NCBI GenBank assembly: GCA_900545275.1 | Contig: UQYG01000006.1 | Coordinates: 102,389 to 166,388 of the forward strand | DNA: 64,000 bases | Direction: 5' to 3' | From: an uncultured Sutterella sp. | GTDB taxonomy: Bacteria > Pseudomonadota > Gammaproteobacteria > Burkholderiales > Burkholderiaceae_F | Shown: positions 42,474 through 53,036 of the stretch, piece by piece | Position numbering within the stretch: the stretch's first letter is position 1 | Layout: every line of letters starts with the position of its first letter | Translations under genes and position numbers: made by a program | Notes under the pieces: model-generated | Databases searched by the model: none | What the model saw: only the letters and a program-made list of their open reading frames with translations | What the model was told of the DNA's origin: nothing

Positions 42474-42797
42474 ATGCGCGGAATGGGCGGTATGGGCGGC
42501 ATGATGGCCCAGGCTCAGCGGATGCAGGCCAAACTGCAGAAGGTTCAGGAAGAAATCAAGAAAATGGAGATCCCCGGCGAGGCCGGCAACGGCGCCGTCA
42601 AGGTGACCGTCAACGGGCAGCACCGCGTTCTGAACGTGACGATCGCGCCCGAAGCGATGGATCCGGAAGATCCCGAAATGCTCGAAGACCTCGTCACGCT
42701 TGCCATCAACAACGCTTTCGAGACGCTCGACCGCATCACGGAAGAACGCATGCGCGCGGCCGTTCCGCTGCCTGCTGGCATGAAGTTCCCCTTCTGA
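42474..42797 (+). CDS. ybaB: YbaB/EbfC nucleoid-associated protein
   Basis: This is a 107-residue DNA-binding protein that works as a dimer. Glycine/methionine-rich start MRGMGGMGGMMAQAQRMQAKLQKVQEEI, then the conserved VTVNGQHRVLNVTI and PEDPEMLEDLVTLAINNA. AAGGAG precedes ATG 42474. The order dnaX-ybaB-recR is highly conserved in Bacteria and supports the assignment of the dnaX pieces upstream as one locus. Confidence 0.95.
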   Translation: MRGMGGMGGMMAQAQRMQAKLQKVQEEIKKMEIPGEAGNGAVKVTVNGQHRVLNVTIAPEAMDPEDPEMLEDLVTLAINNAFETLDRITEERMRAAVPLPAGMKFPF

Positions 42798-42813
42798 CAC
42801 GAAGTTTCCTTCG

Positions 42814-42848
42814 AAAGGAGTCTTCCGCGGGCGGGGACTCCTTTTTTC
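42814..42848 (+). terminator. intrinsic terminator between ybaB and recR
   Basis: AAAGGAGTC and GACTCCTTT form a 9-bp stem around TTCCGCGGGCGGG, followed by TTTC. It suggests that recR is at least partly expressed separately from dnaX-ybaB. Confidence 0.75.
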
Positions 42849-42879
42849 TTGCGTTACGTCCGCTTTTTCAGGTTTCGCC

Positions 42880-43527
42880 ATGACGATCCGTTTGTCGCCG
42901 CTCCTGGGCGAGCTCATCGCCGAACTCGAGCGCATTCCGGGGCTCGGTCCCCGGTCCGCGCAGCGCGCGGCCATGCACCTTCTGCGCGAAGGGCGCGTTC
43001 CGGCCCTGCGGGCGTTGCTCGAAAAGGTGGACGCGAACCTGCACCGCTGTCCGCTCTGCAATACCTTTACCGAAAAGGAAATCTGCGACGTCTGCGCCGA
43101 CGAAACGAGGAGTCCCGTGCACCTCTGCGTCGTCGAGAGCGTGGGGGACCAGATGGCGCTCGACGCGTCGCTTTCCTGGGGCGGACAGTACTACGTTCTC
43201 GACGGCCGGCTCAATCCAATCGAAGGGCGCGGTCCCGAGGCCATTGGCATGGGCGGACTCTTTGAACGTCTACGAAAGGCCGAGGCGGACGGAAAAGCGT
43301 TTCAAGAAGTTGTCGTCGCGACCTCCTATACGCCCGAAGGGGATGCGACGGCCTATTATCTGATCGAGGCGCTCGGGCGCCGATGGCCCTCGCTTCACGT
43401 CACGCGTCTTGCGCGGGGACTCCCGTCGGGGCTCGAGATCGAATACACGGACCTCAATACGCTCGCCAACGCCGTTTACGGGCGCCGCCGCGTGCTGCGG
43501 CCCGAGAAGACGCCGGGCGAATCCTGA
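42880..43527 (+). CDS. recR: recombination mediator RecR
   Basis: RecR loads RecA at SSB-coated gaps with RecO and RecF. The 215-residue protein has the helix-hairpin-helix IPGLGPRSAQRAAMHLL, the zinc finger CPLCNTFTEKEICDVC, and the Toprim domain with VVESVGDQMAL and YYVLDGRLNPIEGRGPEAIG. The C-terminal VTRLARGLPSGLEIEYTDLNTLANA is the Walker B-like end of the family. ATG 42880 gives the normal length. Confidence 0.96.
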   Translation: MTIRLSPLLGELIAELERIPGLGPRSAQRAAMHLLREGRVPALRALLEKVDANLHRCPLCNTFTEKEICDVCADETRSPVHLCVVESVGDQMALDASLSWGGQYYVLDGRLNPIEGRGPEAIGMGGLFERLRKAEADGKAFQEVVVATSYTPEGDATAYYLIEALGRRWPSLHVTRLARGLPSGLEIEYTDLNTLANAVYGRRRVLRPEKTPGES

Positions 43528-43576
43528 GTCCGACTCCGTCAACCCATTTTTTCGGCGGTTTTGACCGTCGCCGATT

Positions 43577-44176
43577 ATGCAGAACACCGTTTTGAACGCG
43601 CTTCGCGAAGCGCAGGCGGCGCTCGACGCCCTTCTCAAAAACGACGAAGCGCAGACCGCCATCGCTCGGGCGGGCGATCTGATGGCCGACGCCGTCGCCT
43701 CGGGGCACCGCATCTTCAGCTGCGGCAACGGCGGAAGCCTTTGCGACGCCATGCACTTCGCCGAGGAAATGACGGGTCGCTACCGCAAAGACCGCCCCGC
43801 CTATCCGGCGACGGCGATCGCCGACGCTTCGCACCTTGCGTGCGTCGCCAACGACTACGGCTACGAATACGTTTTTTCGCGCTACGTCGAGGCGCACGGT
43901 CGCCCGGGCGACGTCCTGCTGGCGATCACCACCTCGGGCACGAGCCGCAACGTGGTGCGCGCGGCCGAGGCGGCCAAGGCGCGCGGCATGAGGGTGGTGG
44001 CGCTCACGGGCAAGCGGGGGGTGCCGCTCACGGACGGGCTCGCCGACGTCGCGGTGGTGACGCCGGGCGGCCGCTGGGCCGACCGCGTGCAGGAACTCCA
44101 CATCAAGTGCATCCACATCTGGATCGAATGGATCGAACGGCGGCTCGCGCCCGAAAACTACGCCGAAGGCGATTGA
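43577..44176 (+). CDS. gmhA: phosphoheptose isomerase
   Basis: GmhA converts sedoheptulose-7-phosphate to D-glycero-D-manno-heptose-7-phosphate for LPS inner core. The 199-residue SIS-domain protein has FSCGNGGSLCDAMHFAEEMTGRY, LACVANDYGYEYVFSRYVEAHG and ITTSGTSRNVVRAAEAAKARG, with the catalytic Glu/His pair in the first and last regions (QELHIKCIHIWIEWIE). S7P is a product of transketolase encoded at 4.9 kb. Another SIS protein such as DiaA is an alternative, but the length and motifs favour GmhA. Confidence 0.86.
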   Translation: MQNTVLNALREAQAALDALLKNDEAQTAIARAGDLMADAVASGHRIFSCGNGGSLCDAMHFAEEMTGRYRKDRPAYPATAIADASHLACVANDYGYEYVFSRYVEAHGRPGDVLLAITTSGTSRNVVRAAEAAKARGMRVVALTGKRGVPLTDGLADVAVVTPGGRWADRVQELHIKCIHIWIEWIERRLAPENYAEGD

Positions 44177-44426
44177 CGCCGCTTCGTCTTTTCCGGTTTT
44201 GAGGGCCCGGCGGCTTACGGAGAGGCGTTCTTCGCAGCTCCGAAGAAAAGCTGATAAAATGTCCGGGCTTTCGGGCGGCGTCGAAGCCGTCCCTCTTTCG
44301 AGCGGGTGCCGGCGTCGGCGCCCGTTTCCTCTATCTGATGCGGGCGAACGGTCGGAGGACGATCGTTCTTTTTTCTTTGCCTCCGTCCCGCCGGGGGCGC
44401 ATTGACCAAGGAACACAGTCAAGGAA

Positions 44427-44909
44427 ATGCTCTCCAGTCGAATTCCGATTACGGCCGCCGGTGCCGAAAAGCTCAAGGCCGAACTCGAGTACCTCAAGAA
44501 GACGGCGCGTCCCGCCGTCGTGCAGGCCATTGCCGAAGCGCGCGAAAAGGGCGACCTTTCGGAAAACGCCGAATACGATGCCGCCCGCGAAGAGCAGAGT
44601 CACATCGAAGGTCGCATCGCCGAACTCGAAGGAAAGATTCCCGCGCTGCAGATCATCGATCCGAAGACGATCGACGCGGGCGACCGCATCGTCTTCGGCG
44701 CGACCGTGGATCTTTACGACGAAGAGGACGACACGAGCGTCACCTATCAGATCGTGGGTGACGACGAAGCCGACATCAAGGCCAACAAGATTTCGGTTTC
44801 CAGCCCGATCGCGCGTGCGCTTATCGGCAAGTTCGAGGGCGATACGGTGCAGTTCATGGCTCCGAAGGGCCTCGTCGCCTTCGAAATCGAAGGCGTTCGC
44901 TACGAATGA
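44427..44909 (+). CDS. greA: transcription elongation factor GreA
   Basis: GreA rescues backtracked RNA polymerase by inserting its coiled coil into the secondary channel. The 160-residue product has the coiled coil at residues 10-75, with the acidic tip REKGDLSENAEYDAAREEQ carrying the catalytic Asp and Glu. The FKBP-like C-domain ends GLVAFEIEGVRYE. TAAAAT around 44255 may be the -10 box of a leader of about 160 nt that contains GC-rich inverted repeats. It starts the conserved greA-yhbY-rlmE-ftsH-folP-glmM block. Confidence 0.96.
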   Translation: MLSSRIPITAAGAEKLKAELEYLKKTARPAVVQAIAEAREKGDLSENAEYDAAREEQSHIEGRIAELEGKIPALQIIDPKTIDAGDRIVFGATVDLYDEEDDTSVTYQIVGDDEADIKANKISVSSPIARALIGKFEGDTVQFMAPKGLVAFEIEGVRYE

Positions 44910-44912
44910 TGC

Positions 44913-44942
44913 AAAAAGGCCCCGACGGGGTCGGGGCCTTTT
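44913..44942. terminator. bidirectional terminator, greA and yhbY
   Basis: GGCCCCGAC and GTCGGGGCC form a 9-bp stem with loop GGG, preceded by AAAAA and followed by TTTT. It serves the convergent greA and yhbY genes. Confidence 0.88.
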
Positions 44943-44958
44943 GACGAAGGGCGGGGGA

Positions 44959-45450
44959 TCAGGACTTGGATCCCGCGGCCTTCTTGGTGACGCGCTTCGT
45001 CTTCGGACGGGCGCGGCGAACGGGAGCGTAGGCCTTTTTGGCTGCGGGCTTCTTTGTCCCCGACTTCTTCGGGGCGGCCTTTTCCGCCGCAACGCGGCGG
45101 CCGGCCGTTTCCGCACGACCGCGGAAGAGTTCGGCGAGACGACGGTCTTCCTCGGATTCTTCCTGTTCCTTTTCTTCGGAAGGACGCCAGAGAACGAGGA
45201 GCTTTCCGATCATCTGAACGCGCGCGGCGCCGAGCTTTTGCGCGACTTCGAGAAAAATGGCCTCGCGTTCTTCCCGATCGTCCGTCGGGACGCGCACCTT
45301 GATGAGTTCGTGCGCGGTGAGTTCCCGGTCGATTTCCTTGAGGACGGCGTCGGTGAGACCGTTGGCGCCGAGAAGGACGACCGGATCGAGATGATGGGCC
45401 GCGGCCCGCAGGGCGAGACGGCGGTCGCGTTCAAGAACGATTTCTTCCAT
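44959..45450 (-). CDS. yhbY: CRM-domain RNA-binding protein YhbY
   Basis: This is a 163-residue protein with an N-terminal CRS1/YhbY (CRM) domain at residues 5-95, recognisable by LRAAAHHLDPVVLLGANGL, DRELTAHELIKVRV and the GxxG-like IGKLLVLW end. YhbY associates with pre-50S ribosomal subunits. The C-terminal 65 residues are Lys/Ala/Arg-rich and low in complexity (AAPKKSGTKKPAAKKA), an extension absent from E. coli YhbY that would add nonspecific RNA affinity. It is divergent from rlmE. Confidence 0.9.
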   Translation of the reverse strand: MEEIVLERDRRLALRAAAHHLDPVVLLGANGLTDAVLKEIDRELTAHELIKVRVPTDDREEREAIFLEVAQKLGAARVQMIGKLLVLWRPSEEKEQEESEEDRRLAELFRGRAETAGRRVAAEKAAPKKSGTKKPAAKKAYAPVRRARPKTKRVTKKAAGSKS

Positions 45451-45512
45451 AATTTTTCTGATTCAACGTTGGAGTCGAAAAAATCTTCGACTCAAGGATA
45501 AAGAGTTTACAA

Positions 45513-46160
45513 ATGCCGGTGGCAACGAAAAAACTGCGCTCCAACCGCGCCTGGATCGAGCGGCACATCAACGATCCCTTCGTCAAGCGCAGCAAGGCCG
45601 AGGGGTACCGAGCGCGCTCCGTCTACAAACTCACGGAACTCGACGACCGCGAACATCTTCTGCGTCGCGGCATGACCGTGGTCGATCTCGGCGCGGCGCC
45701 GGGGAGTTGGACGCAAATCGTTCGCGAGCGTCTCGTCGGCCGCGACGGCAAGGTGGACGGCCGCATCATCGCCATGGACATTCTGCCGATGGATCCGATC
45801 GACGGCGTCACCTTCCTGCAGGGCGACTTCCGCGAGCAGGAGGTTGCCGACAAGCTCGCCGAGATTCTCGGCGGAGACAAGGTCGACGTGGTTTTGAGCG
45901 ACATGGCGCCGAACCTCTCGGGAATCGCCGCGGCGGACGCGGCGCGCTCGCTCCTTTTGAACGAGCTTGCCCTCGAGTTCTGCCTCGAACACCTCAAGCC
46001 CAACGGCGTCTTCGTTACGAAGGCCTTCCAGGGTTCGGGCTATTCGCAGTATGTCGAGGCGCTCAAGAAACATTTTCGCCGCGTCTACACGCGCAAGCCT
46101 GCGGCTTCGCGCGACACGTCGGCGGAGGTGTATTTGGTCGCCCGCGAAAGAAAAGCGTGA
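45513..46160 (+). CDS. rlmE: 23S rRNA 2'-O-ribose U2552 methyltransferase RlmE
   Basis: RlmE (FtsJ/RrmJ) methylates U2552 of the A loop late in 50S assembly. The 215-residue protein has KSKAEGYRARSVYKL-like residues (KRSKAEGYRARSVYKLTELD), the SAM motif VVDLGAAPGSWTQIV, the catalytic tetrad region VVLSDMAPNLSG and KAFQGSGYSQYVEALKKHF. It lies upstream of ftsH as in E. coli, but 215 bp apart. Confidence 0.96.
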   Translation: MPVATKKLRSNRAWIERHINDPFVKRSKAEGYRARSVYKLTELDDREHLLRRGMTVVDLGAAPGSWTQIVRERLVGRDGKVDGRIIAMDILPMDPIDGVTFLQGDFREQEVADKLAEILGGDKVDVVLSDMAPNLSGIAAADAARSLLLNELALEFCLEHLKPNGVFVTKAFQGSGYSQYVEALKKHFRRVYTRKPAASRDTSAEVYLVARERKA

Positions 46161-46375
46161 TTGTGCCACCATTCCGACATATTTGCACACGAAGAAAGAC
46201 GCTTTCTTGCACGTCGCCCGTGAAAAAGCGCTCTCCTTTCGAGGGGGCGCGGCGGTGAAACGCTAAAATGTCGGAACCTCGAAATTTCGCCTCGGGGGAG
46301 GCGAAGGTCACATAGAACTCGCAGGGATGTGCGCCGCAGAACGACCGATGCGGCCTCCCTGCGTCGGAGTCAATT

Positions 46376-48331
<1,956 letters not shown>

Positions 48332-48350
48332 GAAGCGTCGTCCCGTTGCG

Positions 48351-48402
48351 AAGGCGGACCCCCCGCAGACCGATAAGGACATTGGGGCGTCCGCCTTTTT
48401 TC
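48351..48402 (+). terminator. intrinsic terminator after ftsH
   Basis: GGCGGACCCCC and GGGGCGTCCGCC pair across a long loop and are followed by TTTTTTCTT. folP lies about 40 nt further on, so this may be an attenuator inside the ftsH-folP unit. Confidence 0.75.
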
Positions 48403-48439
48403 TTGAGACCGCAGAACTTTGCACAAGGAGGATTGCCTC

Positions 48440-49273
48440 ATGGCAAAAGCGAAGGTTTGGCGTTGTGCAGAACGCCTTTTTGATATTGAAAAACGACCCC
48501 TCATCATGGGTATTCTGAACGTCACCCCCGACTCCTTTTCGGACGGGGGCGAACACAACACGCCCGAGGCGGCGCTCCTGCACGCCCGCCGCATGCGCGA
48601 CGAAGGTGCCGACATCATTGACGTGGGGGGTGAATCGACTCGACCGGGTTTCGATGAATTCGGCGTTTCCCTTGAAGAGGAGCGCCGCCGCGTTCTTCCC
48701 GTCGTACGGGCCCTTGCGGATGAAGGTTTTTGCGTGAGCGTGGATACGAGCAAGCCCGAAATTATGACGGAGGCGGCCGCACTCGGCGCCGCCGTCCTCA
48801 ACGACATCCGCGGATTTGAGCGGCCGGGCGCCCTCGAGGCTGCGGCCCGAACGAACTGCGGCCTCGTCGTGATGCACCGCAAGGCCGAGCCCCGCTATGA
48901 CGATCTGGTGCGGGAAGTGACGGCCTACCTTGAAGAGCGCACGGCGCGGCTTCTCGCGCTCGGTGTCACGCCCGATCGTGTCTGTTGGGATCCGGGCTTC
49001 GGCTTTGGGAAAACGCCCGACGGGAACTTCATGCTCCTTCGGGAGACGGCAAGTTTCGCCGAGCGGGGGTATCCTTTTATGACGGCGCTTTCCCGAAAGT
49101 CGTCGATCGGCCTCGCTGCGCATCAGGAAAAGCCGACGGACCGCGTCGCGGGAAGCGTTGCGGGAGCGCTCTTCGGTGCCTCGCACGGCAGTGCGGTTCT
49201 TCGTGTGCACGACGTGCGGGAAACGGCCGATGCGCTCGCCGTATGGCGTGCGGCCCGACGGGGCGCCCTCTGA
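48440..49273 (+). CDS. folP: dihydropteroate synthase
   Basis: FolP condenses p-aminobenzoate with dihydropterin pyrophosphate in folate synthesis and is the sulfonamide target. The 277-residue TIM barrel has MGILNVTPDSFSDGG, IIDVGGESTRPG, SVDTSKPEIMTEA, LNDIRGF and DPGFGFGKTPDGNFMLL. The ALSRKSSIG loop near the end carries the Lys-Ser residues that contact pABA and sulfa drugs. ATG 48440 has AAGGAGG at 48425-48431. It is followed 32 bp later by glmM. Confidence 0.95.
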   Translation: MAKAKVWRCAERLFDIEKRPLIMGILNVTPDSFSDGGEHNTPEAALLHARRMRDEGADIIDVGGESTRPGFDEFGVSLEEERRRVLPVVRALADEGFCVSVDTSKPEIMTEAAALGAAVLNDIRGFERPGALEAAARTNCGLVVMHRKAEPRYDDLVREVTAYLEERTARLLALGVTPDRVCWDPGFGFGKTPDGNFMLLRETASFAERGYPFMTALSRKSSIGLAAHQEKPTDRVAGSVAGALFGASHGSAVLRVHDVRETADALAVWRAARRGAL

Positions 49274-49305
49274 AATCGAATCATTGCGAAGCAAAAAGGC
49301 AGACT

Positions 49306-50634
49306 ATGAGCAGACGCTACTTCGGCACGGACGGCGTGCGAGGCAAGGTGGGCAAGAGCCCGATCACTCCGGATTTCGTGTTGCGGCTCGGCCAGGCGGC
49401 CGGACGCACGATCCGTCGCCGTTCGGGCACTTCGCGTCCGACGGTTCTGATCGGAAAGGACACACGCATTTCGGGCTACATGCTGGAGGCTGCGCTTGAA
49501 GCGGGTTTTTCGAGCGCGGGCGTCGACGTGCTGCTTTGCGGTCCGATTCCGACGCCCGCCGTCGCCTATCTTACGCGCGCCCTTCGTCTTGACGCGGGCG
49601 TGGTGATTTCGGCGAGCCACAATCCATATGACGACAACGGAATCAAATTCTTCAGCGGCGCGGGCACGAAACTTCCCGACGAGATGGAGCTCGAGATGGA
49701 GGTGGAAATGGACCGGGGTTTCGCCTGCGTCACATCGGCCGAACTCGGCAAGGCCCGGCGCCTTGACGACGCCTCGGGGCGCTACATCGAATTCTGCAAG
49801 GCGAGCATCTCGGGGAACGCGGACCTCAAGGGACTCAAGATCCTTGTCGATTGCGCCAACGGGGCGGCCTACCACATCGCGCCTTCGGTCTTTCACGAGC
49901 TCGGCGCCGAAGTGACGGCGGTCGGCAACACCCCTGACGGCTTCAACATCAACGCGGGCGTCGGCGCCACGCATACCGAACACCTTCCCGAGCTCGTCCG
50001 CGAGCACGGCTGCGACGTGGCGGTGAGTCTCGACGGCGACGCGGACCGCCTCATCATGGCCGACGCCGATCACGTCTACAACGGTGACGAACTGCTCTGG
50101 GCCATGGTGACGGACCGTCTTCTCGACGGCGCCGTCACGGGCGTGGCGGGTACCCTCATGACGAATTTCGCGCTCGAACAAAAGCTCGCCGAGCGACAGA
50201 TTCCTTTCGGGCGCGCCAAGGTGGGCGACCGCTATGTGCTCGAAATGATGAAGCGCGAAGGTTGGCTTCTCGGCGGCGAAACGTCGGGTCACATCATCGC
50301 GCTCGACAAGCAGACGACGGGCGACGGCCTCGTGAGCGCCCTGCAGGTGCTCGCCGCCATGCGCCGTCAGGAGAAGACGCTCGCCGAGGTCACGTCGGAA
50401 CTCACGCTTTTGCCGCAGGTTCTCGTCAACCGTCCGATCGAACCGGGTTTTGACTGGCGCTCGTCCGAAGCCTTCGGCGCCGCCGTGCGCGAAGCCGAAA
50501 AGACGCTGGAAGGGCGCGGACGTCTGCTCGTGCGTCCTTCGGGGACCGAACCGCTGCTTCGCATCATGGTGGAGACGGCCGATCCGGCCGAGGCGCGGCG
50601 CCTCGCCGAGGAGCTCGCTGCGGCGTTGCCGTAA
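49306..50634 (+). CDS. glmM: phosphoglucosamine mutase
   Basis: GlmM interconverts glucosamine-6- and -1-phosphate on the way to UDP-GlcNAc. The 442-residue protein starts RRYFGTDGVRGKVG. The phosphoserine loop is GVVISASHNPYDDNGIKFF, the metal site is VSLDGDADRL, the sugar loop is GGETSGHIIALD and the phosphate loop is RPSGTEPLLRIM. All four domains are complete. The folP-glmM order matches E. coli, and the secG and tpiA genes that often follow are absent. Confidence 0.96.
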   Translation: MSRRYFGTDGVRGKVGKSPITPDFVLRLGQAAGRTIRRRSGTSRPTVLIGKDTRISGYMLEAALEAGFSSAGVDVLLCGPIPTPAVAYLTRALRLDAGVVISASHNPYDDNGIKFFSGAGTKLPDEMELEMEVEMDRGFACVTSAELGKARRLDDASGRYIEFCKASISGNADLKGLKILVDCANGAAYHIAPSVFHELGAEVTAVGNTPDGFNINAGVGATHTEHLPELVREHGCDVAVSLDGDADRLIMADADHVYNGDELLWAMVTDRLLDGAVTGVAGTLMTNFALEQKLAERQIPFGRAKVGDRYVLEMMKREGWLLGGETSGHIIALDKQTTGDGLVSALQVLAAMRRQEKTLAEVTSELTLLPQVLVNRPIEPGFDWRSSEAFGAAVREAEKTLEGRGRLLVRPSGTEPLLRIMVETADPAEARRLAEELAAALP

Positions 50635-50654
50635 GGGCGCAACGGTCGACGACG

Positions 50655-50688
50655 AAAAGAGGGAGGGCGCGAGGCTCTCCCTTTTTCG
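50655..50688 (+). terminator. intrinsic terminator after glmM
   Basis: AAAAGAGGGAG pairs with CTCCCTTTTT around GGCGCGAGGCT. The 3' strand provides its own U-run (TTTTT). Confidence 0.7.
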
Positions 50689-50716
50689 CGCTCACGGGGC
50701 CATCAAAGGGGTAATG

Positions 50717-50734
50717 CTGTCTTTGTTTTGTCAC
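50717..50734 (+). promoter_or_regulatory. candidate Pho box upstream of ppk
   Basis: CTGTCTT-TGTT-TTGTCAC shows two CTGTCA-like heptamers starting 11 bp apart (50717 and 50728), the spacing of a PhoB-binding site. The match to the CTGTCAT consensus is partial in the first repeat. A palindrome GTTTTGT-C-ACAAAAC (50725-50739) overlaps it and could be another operator. The site is about 70 bp before the ppk start codon. Confidence 0.5.
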
Positions 50735-50804
50735 AAAACTATGCGAAACTGAGAGAAAGGACTCTTCGTCCGGACTCCCACTCTTTCCTCAGTAGGCATA
50801 AAAA

Positions 50805-53036
50805 ATGGAAAACAACGATACGGTCGCCGCCGTCGAACCTGCGGCTCCCACTCCCAACAGCGCCGAAGCGGCGAAGCCCGCCAAGTCGGACCGCACGCGC
50901 GGCGCCAAGGAGCGCAAGGAGTCCGCCGTTGAAACGCCGATCGACCTCAATGACCCGAAGTACTATCTCAACCGGGAAATCAACTGGATCGACTTCAACG
51001 AGAAGGTGCTCGCCGAAGCCGAAGACCCCCGCGTGCCGCTTCTCGAGCGCGTGAAGTTCCTCTCGATTTTCTGGAACAACCTCGACGAATTCTTCATGGT
51101 GCGCGTCGCCAACGTCTTCCGTCAGGAACAGACGGGGGCCGCCGCCACGGGCGCGGACATGATTCCGCCGCGCCGTCAGCTCACGATCATCCGTCAGAAG
51201 GTGTCGACCCTCGTCGACCGGGCCGAAGACCTCTGGCTCAAGACCCTGCAGCCCTCCCTGCGTGAAAAGGGCGTCGTCATCACGAAGTTTGCGACGCTCG
51301 GCGGCAAGAAGCGCCAGAAACTCGAAGCCTGGTTTGATCAGAACATCTACCCGGTCCTCACGCCTCAAGTCGTCGACTCGGGTCACCCCTTCCCGTGGAT
51401 CTCCAACACGAGCCTCAACTTCCTCATCGAACTCGTTTCGGAGACGGATGAGGAGGACGTCCGCTACGCGCGTCTGAAGTGCCCGAACAATATTCAGCGC
51501 TTCCTCTTTCTCTCGAAGGATCTCGACGACGCCGCGCCCGACCTCTCCTTCCAGTCCTCCTACAAGAACGTGCAGGTGATCCTCACGGAGGACCTGATCG
51601 GCGAGTGCCTCGGACGGCTCTTCCCGGGCTTCCGCGTGACCTCCTACGGGCTCTTCCGGATCACGCGCAATACCGACGCGGAAATTGAAGAGGACGAGGC
51701 CGACGACCTTCTCGAAGCCGTGCGCGACTACGTTGAGCAACGCCGCTTCGGTGCGCCCGTGCGCTTGGAACTCGAGCGCGGCATGCCGGTCCGTCTGCAG
51801 AACTTCCTGCTCGATCACATCGACATGAAGCCCGGCCAGATTTACAAGGTGAGCGGTCCGCTCGCCTTCTCGGAATTCATGGATCTGTGCTTCATCGACC
51901 GTCCGAGCCTGCAGTACGTGCCCGACCGCATGACTTCGCCTGAGGTCTTCGATCCGGAAAACGACCTCTTTGCGACGTTGCGCGAGCGCGACGTGCTGCT
52001 TTTCCATCCCTATGAAAAATTCACGGGGGTGCTTTCCTTCATTGACCGCGCCGCGCGCGATCCGAAGGTGGTGGCGATCAAGCAGACGCTGTACCGCTGC
52101 GGCAGCAACTCGCCCATCATCAAGAGCCTCATCGAGGCGCGACGCCGCGGCAAGCAGGTGACGGCCGTCGTGGAACTGAAGGCCCGCTTTGACGAAGAGC
52201 GCAACATCAACTGGGCCGAAGCGCTTGAGCGCTCGGGCGTGAATGTCGTCTACGGGTTCGTCGGACTCAAGGTTCACGCAAAGCTCTGCCTCGTCGTGCG
52301 CCGAGAAGCCACGGGCATCCGCCGCTACGTGCACATCGGCACGGGCAACTACAACGCGCTCTCCGCCACGATCTACACCGACCTCGGGCTCTTCACGTCC
52401 AACGAAGAGATCTGTGCGGACGTCACGGACCTCTTCAACGTGATGACGGGTTGCGGCATCATCAAGCGCTACCGCCAGCTCGGCGTTTCGCCCCTGTCGC
52501 TTCGCACGCGTCTCGTCGAGATGATCCGCCGCGAAGTCGAGGCCCACCGCGAGACGGGCGACGGACACATCGTCATCAAGTGCAATCAGCTCGCCGACGA
52601 CGAAATGATCCGCGAACTCTACCGCGCGTCGCAGGCCGGCGTGAAAATCGAATGCATCGTGCGAGGCGTCTGCTGCCTGCGCCCGGGCGTTCCCGGCGTT
52701 TCCGAGAACATCACCGTCCGTTCGATCGTCGGACGCTATCTCGAGCACGCCCGCGTCTACTGGTTCAAGCACGGCGGCGAGGAGTGCATGTGGATCGGTT
52801 CGGCCGATATGATGAAGCGCAATCTCAACGGCCGCATCGAAGTGATCACGCCCGTGCATGATCCGCGTCTGCGCGAACGCATCACGAAGATGATTCTCGA
52901 CGCGCAGCTCGCCGATACGCGCGGCGCCTGGTCGCTCGACGCCGACGGCAAGTACACGCGCGTTCGTCCCAAGAAGGGTGAGGCGGTCTTTGACAGCCAG
53001 AACGCCGAGTTCCAGCGCAAGGGGGTGAAGAAGTGA
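50805..53036 (+). CDS. ppk: polyphosphate kinase 1
   Basis: Ppk reversibly builds polyphosphate from ATP. The 743-residue protein has an acidic/basic N-terminal extension of about 45 residues, then YYLNREINWIDFNEKVLAEAED (N domain), the head domain, and two PLD-like catalytic domains. IKQTLYRCGSNSPII, the autophosphorylated His in GLKVHAKLCLVVRRE and YVHIGTGNYN are visible. The second PLD domain has YWFKHGGEECMWIGSADMM. It overlaps ppx by 4 bp. In Burkholderia this pair follows pst-phoUBR genes; those are absent here. Confidence 0.96.
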   Translation: MENNDTVAAVEPAAPTPNSAEAAKPAKSDRTRGAKERKESAVETPIDLNDPKYYLNREINWIDFNEKVLAEAEDPRVPLLERVKFLSIFWNNLDEFFMVRVANVFRQEQTGAAATGADMIPPRRQLTIIRQKVSTLVDRAEDLWLKTLQPSLREKGVVITKFATLGGKKRQKLEAWFDQNIYPVLTPQVVDSGHPFPWISNTSLNFLIELVSETDEEDVRYARLKCPNNIQRFLFLSKDLDDAAPDLSFQSSYKNVQVILTEDLIGECLGRLFPGFRVTSYGLFRITRNTDAEIEEDEADDLLEAVRDYVEQRRFGAPVRLELERGMPVRLQNFLLDHIDMKPGQIYKVSGPLAFSEFMDLCFIDRPSLQYVPDRMTSPEVFDPENDLFATLRERDVLLFHPYEKFTGVLSFIDRAARDPKVVAIKQTLYRCGSNSPIIKSLIEARRRGKQVTAVVELKARFDEERNINWAEALERSGVNVVYGFVGLKVHAKLCLVVRREATGIRRYVHIGTGNYNALSATIYTDLGLFTSNEEICADVTDLFNVMTGCGIIKRYRQLGVSPLSLRTRLVEMIRREVEAHRETGDGHIVIKCNQLADDEMIRELYRASQAGVKIECIVRGVCCLRPGVPGVSENITVRSIVGRYLEHARVYWFKHGGEECMWIGSADMMKRNLNGRIEVITPVHDPRLRERITKMILDAQLADTRGAWSLDADGKYTRVRPKKGEAVFDSQNAEFQRKGVKK

